NCBI RefSeq assembly: GCF_000143535.2
Contig: NC_037310.1
Location: 1,488,001-1,552,000 of the forward strand
Length of the DNA: 64,000 nucleotides
Source: Botrytis cinerea B05.10
Taxonomy: Eukaryota; Ascomycota; Leotiomycetes; Helotiales; Sclerotiniaceae
Reading direction: 5' to 3'
The translations under genes and the position numbers were made by a program. Positions within the stretch are counted from its first letter, which is position 1. Each line of letters opens with the position of its first letter. A model generated the notes under the pieces. That model did no database searches and had not been told where the DNA came from. It saw nothing but the letters and a program-made list of their open reading frames with translations. Positions 34,519 through 45,712 of the stretch are shown piece by piece.

Positions 34519-36754
34519 AGTTTCTGCATCTATGGGTTATAGACCACAGTCCAAAATTTTCCAGATGATTAGATATAGATTAAAATATTTAAATTGTCAG
34601 TGTATCGCGTAATCTCGAAGTCTCGCTAATTGCTACCGCCGACTAACTCCATTCGTTAGAGGCCTTGAAGTATCTATCTCGAAATTTCTATTCCAAAGCC
34701 AACCTGCACAGTCAGTTTAGACGATGTAATACTGCTGGAATGATAAAAGACTAATCTCGGCAGAGTTGTATGATGACACAGAGCTGTATTAACAAGCGAA
34801 GCATTATTAGTCATTTAGCTAGAGTGCTAATTATAGTTCTAGCGCTGTACAAGACTATATTGACTAAGGATTAACATGATAGGTTATAATCCCAAAAATA
34901 ATCGCCAAGAACGGTAGTCGTGAAATTATTTCGGGGGCTCATACTTACAAGTTAGATTCACAGTAGTAACTTATAAACTTATCAAAGATTCAATTGTTTA
35001 ATAGAAATGATTATCGCTAGTAGGCCTCGTCATAATCAGATTGTGGAATGAAAGTTTTTCCAAGAAACCGTATTAGAAAGGACGAAGTCTAATAAGAATT
35101 TCCTCCGACACTATCAATACGCTCGAGAGACTTCTTTCACGCTAGACCGCATAAACCCCTGTTGAAATTCTGTACTATTTTGAGTATGAACCAATAGAAT
35201 TCCACAGAAGTAGTTGTTCGAACAATATTGATTACTTAGACTTATTGATAGAAATTCTTTGTCTACTTTTCTCTTTATATAGATAAAGTACATCGTATAA
35301 AAGGAAATCATTATAACTCAACAAGTAAATATATATCTATCTAGGAAGCTCTAAATGAAAGTCTTATCTGTACTGAAAGTTGATAGCTGCTGTATATAAA
35401 TCGTACTAGGATTCGGAAAAGTCTGACTTATTGATAAGGAGTTCCTAGACGAGTCCGATTATACAATTCAAGATTTCGGATTTCGAAATCTCACTATCTG
35501 ATTTCGATCACACAGCGTGTCAAATCAAGTATTTTGTAGACATTTCAAGCAACTTATAGAGTTATAAGACTCAGTCAACTAAATTAAATCTTAGAAATAT
35601 GTTCAAAAATTATTTTGATTTTGATTTTCTTTGTTGTTACTTCCTTTGTTACCTTTTCTATATTTGTACGACGATCGTGCAGGCTTCAGACCTTCGTTTT
35701 CACCTTAAAGGAGACAAACAAGGGCGTTGTCTGGCACACTCCATCCTCTTCCAACCGATCCGTAGAGATCGATCCACAAAATTGAGGACCTTGTTGGTCA
35801 CTTTGCGCTTAAGCCCTTATCTCCGGCCCCAAATCTGGCCCAGATCGAGGACCAAATCCGACTCGGAATACGACATCAAACCCGACATAAAATCCAATGA
35901 GCAACATTTGCGCACTTTACCACCATTCAAAATCCGCCAGAACACGAAACAGGCATTTACACTGTCATCAACAATGAAAATTGGAAACACGGAACAAAAA
36001 GAGCCGCATAATATGAGGGGGCACATAGGGGAGCTATGGAACACAAGATAATCTTGGAGAATATGCGGCGAGCCCACAGAGGACCTGCCAGGGTCTCCGA
36101 CAGTTGCGGACAATGACGATATGAGACGTATTTCCACACAGGTCAAATAGAGCAGAGCAAGTCGTGTGTTGGGTTCTCAAACTGTCGATTTGAATTCTCC
36201 AACGCGGCACTCAATAGACGGCATTTCCTCAAGAACGCTCAACATCTTCCTCAACAGATCTAACCTCATCCACGCTTTTCAAAGTCGCTATTGTTTGCCC
36301 AGATCCACATAGTCGTTATTGAGTGGGTGGAAAAAGGGTGAATATATGGTTTTGATGGCAGTGACAAGACATGTAGAAACTGTGTCCCAATGAGTGCTGT
36401 ACTTAGATTCTTAAGTCAAGTAGAGAATCTCCAACCAAGCTCTCAAAGCAGGTTTTCCATTCTTATAACCATGCAAGAGAAGAGGACGTAGGAATTATGG
36501 ACCGAGTTTGTGGGTTTGCGGGTTTGTTTGAGAGTTTGGTTGTATTTCAGTCATCGTCGTAGAGCTAGGCGGAGTACTAGGTACAGTGATATAGTCTTTC
36601 AACGGGCGTATCACCCTCTTTAGCTATTATATTTGCGGCAAAGAAAATTACATCAATTAGAAATCATATGTGCTTATAATACTCGAGTATGTGTGTGTCG
36701 AAACCAAAGATATCATTGGGATCGATCTCGTTATCCCGAAATAGATACCCAAGA
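34519..36754. other. AT-rich gene-poor tract, possible decayed repeat
   Basis: 2.2 kb without a convincing gene. From about 34600 to 35600 the sequence is strikingly AT-rich with many stops in all frames, as in old repeat-induced-mutation relics; from about 35690 to 36250 composition becomes more balanced. No transposase or reverse-transcriptase motif remains and no terminal repeats were recognised, so the origin is unproven. Confidence 0.4.
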
Positions 36755-38872
36755 CTATCTTCGTCGTGGTTGCACAGAAATAGAAGTTGGAATGCCATCG
36801 AAATGGTGGGAAGCCTGCCAAGGGCTTTTACTTGGCTCTTCAGATGCTCGAATTCTGCCTTGGGAATACCAAGTGTTGGTATAACCTTTAGGACTCAAGA
36901 GACTCCAGAGATGCCTAAACTGCTCTTCGTTCTTGGCAGACTGTCTCTCGTCAACAGTTATTCGATTAACTGTGCCGTGGCTTGGCTCGACAGTTCCGAC
37001 CTCTTCGCAATATTCTGGGATGACAATTGCATTGTCGGACTTATCGCCAGACCGACGACCCAAACGACCGCTTTCTCTACTCTCTCTACTGGAAACTTGT
37101 TCAGCCCGAAGCCCGCCTTGAGGATGTGCGACGATGCTCCAGAAGATAGACTGTCTTCCTTGGACTGCATTTTTATGATTGTGAGGTTGCACGGTAGACG
37201 CAGCGAGTAAGCGCACATCCCGTTCTTGCGATGTCTTAGTCTTTTCAACGATCATGTTATTGGCAATCGTGTTGAAATTGGTTCCAAAGTTCAAATTTAG
37301 CCCATCACTTTCTCGGACACCACTAACGTCAACTTTGAGCCCATTTCCTCGCTTTTCAGGCTGGGAATGTTGTGCAAACTTGAGTTGTACTTCCGACCCA
37401 AGACATTCTCCAGGCCGATATTGTCGCTTCGATGGTCTGACATCAAGTACTCCTTCCTCAAGCAGAGATTCCTTTCTCTTCTTTGGTAGGGAAGTAGGCA
37501 GCATTTGTGACGCATTTGGGTATCTGAACTGATTTTCGTGGACTTGATAGTCGAAATTACTGGCTCTCATAGCTTGTTCCTTACGACTGCCAGCATCAGA
37601 TCTCTCATATTGTCTTTGTCTCATGGGTTCGCCAGTATATTTGCTTGATTGAACCCAAGGATTTGGTTCAAAACCCATGTACATGTTTCTCGAATGGGCA
37701 TTATTACTGTATGGTTGCATGGATGCCAGCATAGAACCCTTATCTTGCGTCATCGGCCGAGTGTCAAAGGCCTCATACTCCGAGAGTTTTGTTCTCGAAT
37801 TAGGTCCGCCTATTTCTGCCTTGTAGGATACTGGGCGTTCACCAGAGTTTCTGTCCGCATTGCCGTGATTTTGTTGGAAACCCATCTGCCACCCGGCGTT
37901 CTTAAAATTGCCATCAGCCAGGTTTAATTTCTTAGGGTTGACACCATTTTCAACCTGCACCTGGGATTGAGGAAGATCAATGATGTGGTCAGAATACTCG
38001 AATGAATCAACTATCAAGTCGCATCCAGTCTGAAACTCAAAGTCATTTTCGATTTCATTACCCATCGGATAGTCGTCGTCGTCGTCGTCGTCGTCTACAA
38101 TTGCCTCGTTGGCATCTGCATCGACAGCTTCCTCGTCACCGTCACCATCACTCGCGCTTTCTATGTATCCATTAGCCGGATTTAAAGATGATCCTGGATG
38201 TTCAATCGAGTTTCCTTCGATAGTTTTGCCTGTCTCAAGACTAATCAGGCCGCTTGCTAGCTTTTGTAGGTACTCGTCCGTCTTTCCTGTTTCATTATAT
38301 GCTGCCCACATCTTGTTCGCATACTTGTTTGAGGATGGCATCGAGCTTTTCCAGGCTTTCCAATCTTGGAATACTTGCCCACCAGCCTTCCACGCCCTCC
38401 GTTTTTTTTGTCTGTTCTTTTCTTCAACATAATTTTTAATGTTTGCCGGGCTTGTTTTATTCAGCATCGCCAGGAGCATCCTATCACCTGTCCATAGACG
38501 TCCGTCTCTCTTCTCAAGGACCCTATCGATCCTATTTTTCGCGGTTTGAATGCGACGTGTAGATCGCGGCTTTCCAGCCGCCTTCTTTCTGAGCTCCTGC
38601 ATATGTCTGCATTTATAAATTAGCTACTGCCATCGATTTTTTGAACATAATAAAAAACAAGGCAAGTCTAACCGTCCTACAATCTGCGCGTCAACACCAT
38701 TGGTCATTATCCGCCGATTTTTTGGCGATGGTCCTTTCGTACAAGCTTTCGTGTCAAGCTCGCTATTGCATATTTCTGCAATCTCTCCGCTTTTCAAAGG
38801 TAGGATTCCATCGACATTGTAATTTTTGTAATAATTGTCGAGCCAATCTGCGTGTTTCTCAGATTTGGGCAT
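36755..38872 (-). CDS. Divergent homeodomain-like protein A (tandem paralog)
   Basis: Complement exons 38872..38673 and 38606..36755 (phase 2 intron); 683 aa. Not recognised by name. It is a clear paralog of the gene at 40259-42737: both start MPK, share GVD[AS]QIVGRH around the intron, a basic RKKAAGKPR-type patch, a homeodomain-like segment (about residues 79-137), and SSNKY[AS]xKMWxAY after it. Its recognition-helix region reads SPANIKNYVEEKNRQKKRR, so the usual W-F-x-N is Y-V-E-E. An acidic stretch (eight Asp from a GTC/GAC repeat, nt 38075-38098) follows near residues 240-255, and the rest is polar and probably disordered. By analogy to fungal homeodomain proteins a nuclear DNA-binding or dimerising role is possible, but the helix changes make sequence-specific binding doubtful. 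Confidence 0.8.
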
Positions 38873-40258
38873 TTTGACTATAATCTTAGCACTTGGTAGC
38901 TATTTAAGATTTTATTTTGGCCGAGAGGTATTCTGAAAGACGATTTAGATGATCAGCAGATGTGCAGCTGGTTGATGTTGATGAAGCCTAGTCCTTCGTC
39001 CAAAGTCAGATCTGATTATCCCCGAATTAGTTTGTTGAAGGATGAAAGTTACTTGCCTTCTACTATTCTTGTGGGATTTTCTACTTGAGATTCCGCCCAA
39101 CCAATATTTCGTGGAAAGTGGTTGTGTGCGTGGGCAAATTATTGAACGCGATAGAATTTATTGAACTCGATAGAATTTATTGAACTCGATAGAATTTATT
39201 GAGCGCGGTAGAATTTATTAATCGTTGTAGATCCTACTTATCTCAGTGAATTTGTTTGTAGAATCCCTGAGCCGACTTTCTACTATCTCGAATTGGTGCA
39301 AAAAAGGTCTCGAATAAGGCCGTGGTTATAGTTAATCAAAATGCAGGGATCAAATCTTTGAAGCTGATTAGATTTGTTCGGGAGTTAGTGGTAAGATAGT
39401 GGGGTGTATTGAAATCATTGATCTTCATCTCGCTTATCTTTTGTCTAACGCCTCGTTCTTATCAAAATTGGTTGCCTAGGTAAATCCAGATCACATCCCT
39501 GTTCGTAACAGGATGCGACCTCGAAATTTCGATCACTTAAAAATACAGGCACAAAGCCGCGGACCAAAATTATTGCAGCGATTTCAAGTTTGGAAGTCTA
39601 AGTTGGAGCATTAAGATGGAGGTTCAAAGGGTTTCAAATTTGGTCAATACGAAAGAATGAGTTCCTCCTTGTTCTTGAGTGTAAGCCCAAACTACCCTTA
39701 TCATCTACGAGACAGGACTGACTACGAGCTTCGCATTGATAGTTTTCCCTTCACAGTCGATTCTACGACTATCAATACCGGTTTCCAGGTGTCTTCCACA
39801 GACTTATCTCCATTTTTACAATTCTCGTCTACCGAACACAGTCAAGCTAGTCTTCAAAGAAGTCGGAAGTTATTACACTTCTGGTGATGTTTTTCTGAGG
39901 GCCAGGCACATACAAATACAATTACAATATACATTTATACACACAATTGAAAGTCGGGGTTGAATAGATAACACATTTGATGGGATTTGTTATAATTCTG
40001 AACAAAATACTTTTATGATTTTTGATTTATGTAGATTTTTTAAGTACATCGCAGATAGATCATGGAAAATTCTACAGGATCCGTGGTCTTCTTCATGCTA
40101 TAACAGCTTCATTCAAACAGACAATGTGCGCCGGGTATCTTCAAATCTGGTCCAAGCCTCGAAACAGTGCAATCCTTTCCTCCGTGTATCATATATCCAA
40201 CATTATACGGGGTTCCCATCTTTTTCTAGTGATTACCGCCAGGTCCGCCTTTCTGGAA
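38873..40258. other. Intergenic region between homeodomain-like paralogs
   Basis: 1.39 kb. Includes the promoter of paralog A and the 3' flank of paralog B. Contains a 19-bp tandem repeat at 39138-39220. I looked for a third decayed paralog here and saw no shared motif. Confidence 0.5.
39138..39220. repeat. 19-bp tandem repeat, about four copies
   Basis: Unit tagaatttattgaactcga at 39152-39170 and 39171-39189 is identical; 39190-39208 differs at its 3' end (gagcgcgg), with partial copies on each side. Lies about 270 bp upstream of the paralog A start codon, so it may affect that promoter. Confidence 0.92.
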
Positions 40259-42737
40259 TCAATTGTTATCGAGATTGGGTGTATCCCAATGCTCGAAAAG
40301 GCTTTCGTTGCCCAGGAAGGCCGAGTAATCGAACTCTCCGTTTTGCAGAAAAGATTGCTCTAGGGCATTCATGTCTGGCACAGGAAGCAGGTTTTCGAAG
40401 TTTTCGGCATCCTGTGTATTCAATGCATTCTCTGGCACTGAAGGTATTTCAGCCGACAACTCAAGCTCCTGAGTTCCTCCTTGTAGGAATGCAGAATCCT
40501 GTTGTAGTTGAGGGTCTTGAGCTGTCGAGTCAGCTTCCCAATCTCCATCTAAGATGCTGACAGGATATTCAAAGGCAGGACTTGGAGTTCTTGCAGGGGC
40601 GGTCGTATTGCCTTGTTGTGTCACTCGCTCTGTGATGTTCTCCGTGACATACTGTCCTACATTTTCTGCACCGATTGTTGGGGTAGATGTTGGAAAGCCC
40701 TCAAGTAGTTGTCCAGAAACTTCTTCTGTGCCACTGTTGAGACCGTCTTGTTCGTATCCGAAGAGGAGAGGGTCAAGAGGTTGTGGTTCGACATCCGAGC
40801 CTCGGACATCAAGAGTTCGGATATTGGGAGTTCGGATATTAGGAGACTTTAATTTTGAAAGGTCAGTAATTGTCGATCAGGAAACATTCACAAAGGAAAT
40901 TTGTACTCAGAAATAGATAAAGAAGTGAGAGGATACAGGAGGATGAAAGGGATGTGATAGTATCATTTAGAAGAACTAATAAAACTTACTGTCATTCCCA
41001 ATTCAGCTGTGTTCTCCTCATAAGGACTACCATGGCAGATATTCAACTTTGAGGGCTCAGGAGGAGACCATCTCGCGCCACTGTTATCGAAAGATGAATT
41101 CATGGCGTCTTCAGTCGAACTCCAGGAACTCCTTCGAATTTCGGACTGGCCAGGCATTGGTCGACGACGGGTCTTTAGAGTTGGTCTCATAGCCCTCAGT
41201 CTCTTGGCTGGCCTTCTTGTATCAGCCATCCTACTTTCAGCTCCAGCAAAGTTTCCTGTTGCAGATGGAGCAAAAAGTCTAGAACCGGAGGCTTGACGAG
41301 GTCGCTTTCTCAAATGGGCGGCATATGGGCCCTGGTTAAGCTCGTCGTCATCAAGAGTCGACTTCCTCTTTCGGGCAGGATCATTAGATTGGGCAACATG
41401 CCCATTAAATGGTTGTTGCCCCATCGGAATCCCTGAAGCTTGCGGTAATACTGGCATATACTGCATAGCATGACCTTGTGCCGCCGGAGGATAAAATGAC
41501 ACATGTCTTCTCTGCCAATCTTCCTCATACTCCTCTTCATTGTCATCCTGATTTGCGAATGGATCGCATGGAATGACAGACTGGGAGCTTACAGGCATGC
41601 CGTATCTGTGCTGGTATGGCAAAGTTTGCTGAATGCCATCGAATAAGGCCGGTGCTACATCATGAGAGATGGTGTCGGCGGTGTATGCCCCTGGATAAGC
41701 TTCCTGTTGAGGCGCTGGTTGAACTCTACTCACTTCGTAGCTTCGCCCAGCTGCGTAACTACTGATGCCCGAGTTCGCAGACTGGGTTGGTGGCATGGTA
41801 TACACCACGTTTTGCTCCCGAGTATACATGGGAATCTGCTGGGGCCCATGTTGTTTTTGTTGAGGCGCCTGGTAATGTGGTGGTGCCTGCAGATTTGAGT
41901 TTTCGGGTTGAGCCTGCTGGTTTACTTCGATATATGGTGCTGCAGGCTGCGTATCAGGAGATCCGGGCTGCCCATACTGGTACATCTGACTTTGTGGTGG
42001 TGGTTGTAAATTAGAGAAGCCACCTTCACCATTTTGATAACCAGATTGATTATCGAGATTGGGAACAACAGTCGTACCAGGTGCCAAGGCTACTAGACCA
42101 TTATTTCCGTTGATAGAATTAGCGGGCCCATTCGCAGGTGCATTAGGCAAGCCGGGTGCTGCTTGACCAATAACGGCACCAGTCACAGGATCGATCTCGC
42201 CGTTCAACAACTTCTGAACATAGCCAAGTGGATTTGCAAAATATGCCTTCCACATCTTGGTTGAATATTTATTGCTGCTGGATGTTGGACCGACAGGACC
42301 TCCGCCTGATTTCTTTAGCATCTTTGCCTTTTGTTCGAACCAATTCTTGATCTGCCTATAGCTCATTCCGGTTTGATACATCAATTTCATTCTTTCTCCT
42401 GGGGATGGATAATGATCGACTGCGTAGGCGGCTTGGAGGATTGCTAACTGCCACTGTTGGATGCGCTCTGCTCGAGGTTGGTTACGAGCGCGTCTTCGGC
42501 ATTCGCTGATATGTCTGTGTTTATGTTAGCTTCGTGACTAATCATAAGAATAAGAGTTCACTCATACCTTCCGACAATCTGCGAATCGACACCATCAACA
42601 CCTGAAGTTGTAGGTGGGATGTGTGCTGCATTGCATCTAATCGCAGTCTGTTTTGTTGTCTCCGTCAAGATGTCAGGATTGAGGAGACTGTTGAAGTAGT
42701 TGTTGAGAAAAGTGATGTGTTGGTTGTCTTTAGGCAT
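40259..42737 (-). CDS. Divergent homeodomain-like protein B (tandem paralog)
   Basis: Complement exons 42737..42568, 42514..40990 and 40846..40259; 760 aa. The homeodomain (about residues 69-125) is recognisable: WQLAILQAAYAVDHYPSPGER, then MSYRQIKNWFEQKAKMLKK, with the diagnostic W115-F116 of helix 3. The next positions are E-Q-K-A where Q-N-R-R is usual, so the almost invariant Asn51 is Gln118. The N-terminal GVDSQIVGRH and SSNKYSTKMWKAY blocks are shared with paralog A, as is the phase 2 intron within the Arg codon of GR. The middle is Gln/Pro/Asn-rich; the third exon ends in an acidic, aromatic stretch (FLQNGEFDYSAFLGNESLF), reminiscent of activation domains. The third exon is supported by an open frame of 196 codons and GTAAGT..AAAG splice sites (phase 0). 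Probable transcription regulator; targets unknown. Confidence 0.82.
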
Positions 42738-45712
42738 CTTGTCTATTTCTCTTTTAATTTTTAGCTCCAATCCAAAGGTTTAATAGGATTGGGATGTTGG
42801 ATGTGTTTCTTACCGGTGTTGGTAGAATTAGTTTCTTGTTATAAATGCTCGAGATGCTTTCTCAGTATCTCACTGCATCAAAAAGGTTAGCTTTTTATTC
42901 GTGGAGCAGACTTGATGATATCTCAAGGGGGCTTTAGAACAGCATGAGAATGTTCTAACCTTTGAAAGTCCTTCGACTTCTGTTGTGAAAATATTCTTAA
43001 TAAAAAAAGCGAGGTGTTCCGTCGGTAAACGGCGTCTGGTATTCACCTAGATTTATTCTAGATGACAATAGTGGGTTTATCAGGGGCTCTTCGTGAGTTT
43101 ATCAGATACGTTGCAGATTGAAGAATCGTAGAGCTGCAGGCTGTCGACAAGAAAGACAGATCGTGTTGAAGGTAACAAATTTGTTTGTTTTTGGATTAAA
43201 GAGACTAGAAGTAGTCAAAGTAGGGAGTTGGTTGCTGTCTTGTTAGAAAGTACTTTAGATATCCAAAAGTATGTGTTAATGATTTTCTCAGAGGTCGCGC
43301 GTTGGGAAGCTTATATCTAAGCAGAGTCTTGAAGTCGCTGATGCTTCAATCACTAGCGCGGTGTATTGTTGCTAGCGCGACGGTTAGAACATTGAAGCAA
43401 GAGGGACAGTATGGCAGAGATGTTTGTTACGGTTTTTTTGACCCGTGCACCTCGTGGTTTACGGTGTTGTTGACAGTACAAGTCTATTAATACATGGCAC
43501 ATGATCTCTACTACTTGAACTTGAGCCAGTCCCGAGGAACAGTTGGCTGAGATCTCTCCATCTAGCTAGCTATCGTGGCGTTGTCGATTGTCTAATTGCG
43601 AGGCACCAATGTGGTTCTTAGTTGCGATTCTTAGGATTCTCCAATTAGCGCGACCTCTCTTCTCTGCCCGAGCGCAGGTATTCCTTTGCTTTCATACGTG
43701 ACCTCCTTCTAATTTTCCTCTACTTACTAGCCACCTTGTACAAATCCTGAATGTTTTGCTACAAATTTCTGCCATCAATCATAGCCAAGATTCATCCCTT
43801 CATAGAACACGCGTGATCTTGATGCAGATTGACATTCTATTGACAGACTTTCAGTCCATTAACGACTTTGATCAAGAGATTTTTAGACATTATCTATGTA
43901 TCAGCGGGAATATACCGATCGAAAGAGATAGGAATCGAAAGAAGACAATAGAGAGATGGAAATAATGCGCGATAAACCTGGATTAGATAGCAGAGAATGG
44001 CAAATCCAGCCAAAAGAAGACAAAGAGAGAGACAAATCAAACTCAAGTTGAAAGTTCGTATGAAAATTCATTCTTAAAGAGACCACAGTTGTAGAGCAGC
44101 ATGCTCACATATACTAAGTTTCTCTCCTAGCTCATCTAATACTAGCAGGTTCCCTTTGCATTCCAATTATCTAGGACCGTTATTTCAAAACCGATCCCAA
44201 TATCCCAAAGGCGCGAGGGCTGGAGAAACATAAAGGGCGTGAAGAAATACATCAAAAGAACACACGAAAGGGTATAAAGGAAGGCAGGAGTACGAATGAA
44301 TGCGAAACGAGACGAATAATGTCTACGCGTGCACGATGAGGTGCACGATGAGAGACAGAGCCTCGATTGATCACCCTACTCCATATTCTGGTATAATTGC
44401 GATATATTGCACTACATCTATTCGAATTTTTGTTAGCAATGCGCAGATACCCCACAAACTATCGACATCTTACCGCTACGAAAATTTACCAAGTCATTCA
44501 TCTCGAGCCTTCGCGCAATTCTGCTATTCAGATAGTTTATTTGGATAGTCACTATTTCTCCCACCCCCCTTTCAACGACAATTATCTTCACAGTAGAATT
44601 CGCTTCAGGACGCTATAGCTTCTGCATCAGTGCGAAGCGAATCCTTTAGTATATTCCTTGTTGTACAACCTGATGAAGGTTAACTGAATTAGCAAGTCTG
44701 AAATTCAGAGCAATGATCCGAAATATATCGTCAAACTGCCGTCGCACATATCATTTTACGAGAACAAAGATCAGCATAGTAGAGATGTTCTACAATCTAT
44801 CACTCTAGAGTGGTAGATGAGACGGACAGAGTCGAAAAGCAAGGGCCAGGATTCGAAATCTCCGAAACGACAGGAACGAATACATATAAGAAAAGGCTCA
44901 TATAGTACAGCTAGAAGTACAGCATCTATTGCAGTTCCATCATATATGAGATGGATATAATTTTCAAGTGCTAGTGTATCTAGATGATAGGTTCACAGAT
45001 GTGAAATGATGCAGAAATATACTGCAGAACGATCTACAACACCAAATGAGCTAAAGAACGGAGATTTCAGATGAACAATAGATGGGAACATATGTATACA
45101 CTATATTGGCATCATCAACACGGCATCTAGTCGTTGCTACTCGAAAGAGAAAGCATCGCAGGCCTGCCAAAAACCTAAAAGCAGTACGTTAGCTCAAAGA
45201 TGCACAATTTACAGGGGGAAAGGAGCAGACTAAATGGTAAATTATGCATACAACAATGCATATATGCCGCGCCTTTATCCAGTACGTTCAATTGTCATTT
45301 CAGAGTATAGAGCTCGATTTGCTTATTCTAATTGGAGCGCTAGATAAGGGGTTACGTAGCGACTCAGCACGGGCCTTTGCTGGCCTTCAAGTGTCTAGTT
45401 CTTTTCAAAACTAGCAACAACCGGCATAGAGTTGTGACTGGGGTCATAGTTTGTGGCGGATTTATTTACTGGTAGACTTCTGCAATTGTCCAGTAGGAAT
45501 CTAGAATAGAAGATCATAAATTGGACGAAAATTCACAATTATTGAAAGCAGTTTTATTACTTTAACATGTTTTTGATGGTGTAACCTTGAATTAAATTAA
45601 GCCTAAAGTGTAACCACTACGTGCAATTAAGTTGAGTTGGACTGTTGTATTCCAATCTGAAATCATCTATATTCCCATTCATCATTATTAGTATGGTGAA
45701 TTTTCTAGTCTC
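42738..45712. other. AT-rich gene-poor tract
   Basis: 3 kb without a convincing gene. Contains the promoter of paralog B next to 42738. The rest, especially 43700-45600, is AT-rich with frequent stops in all frames. No tRNA, transposon protein or terminal repeat recognised. Long non-coding transcripts or decayed repeats cannot be excluded. Confidence 0.4.

Noticed and set aside
36755..42737. A basidiomycete-like HD1/HD2 mating locus
   Set aside because: Genes are tandem, not divergent, both are degenerate homeodomains, and ascomycete mating loci use alpha-box and HMG genes flanked by APN2/SLA2, none of which is seen.
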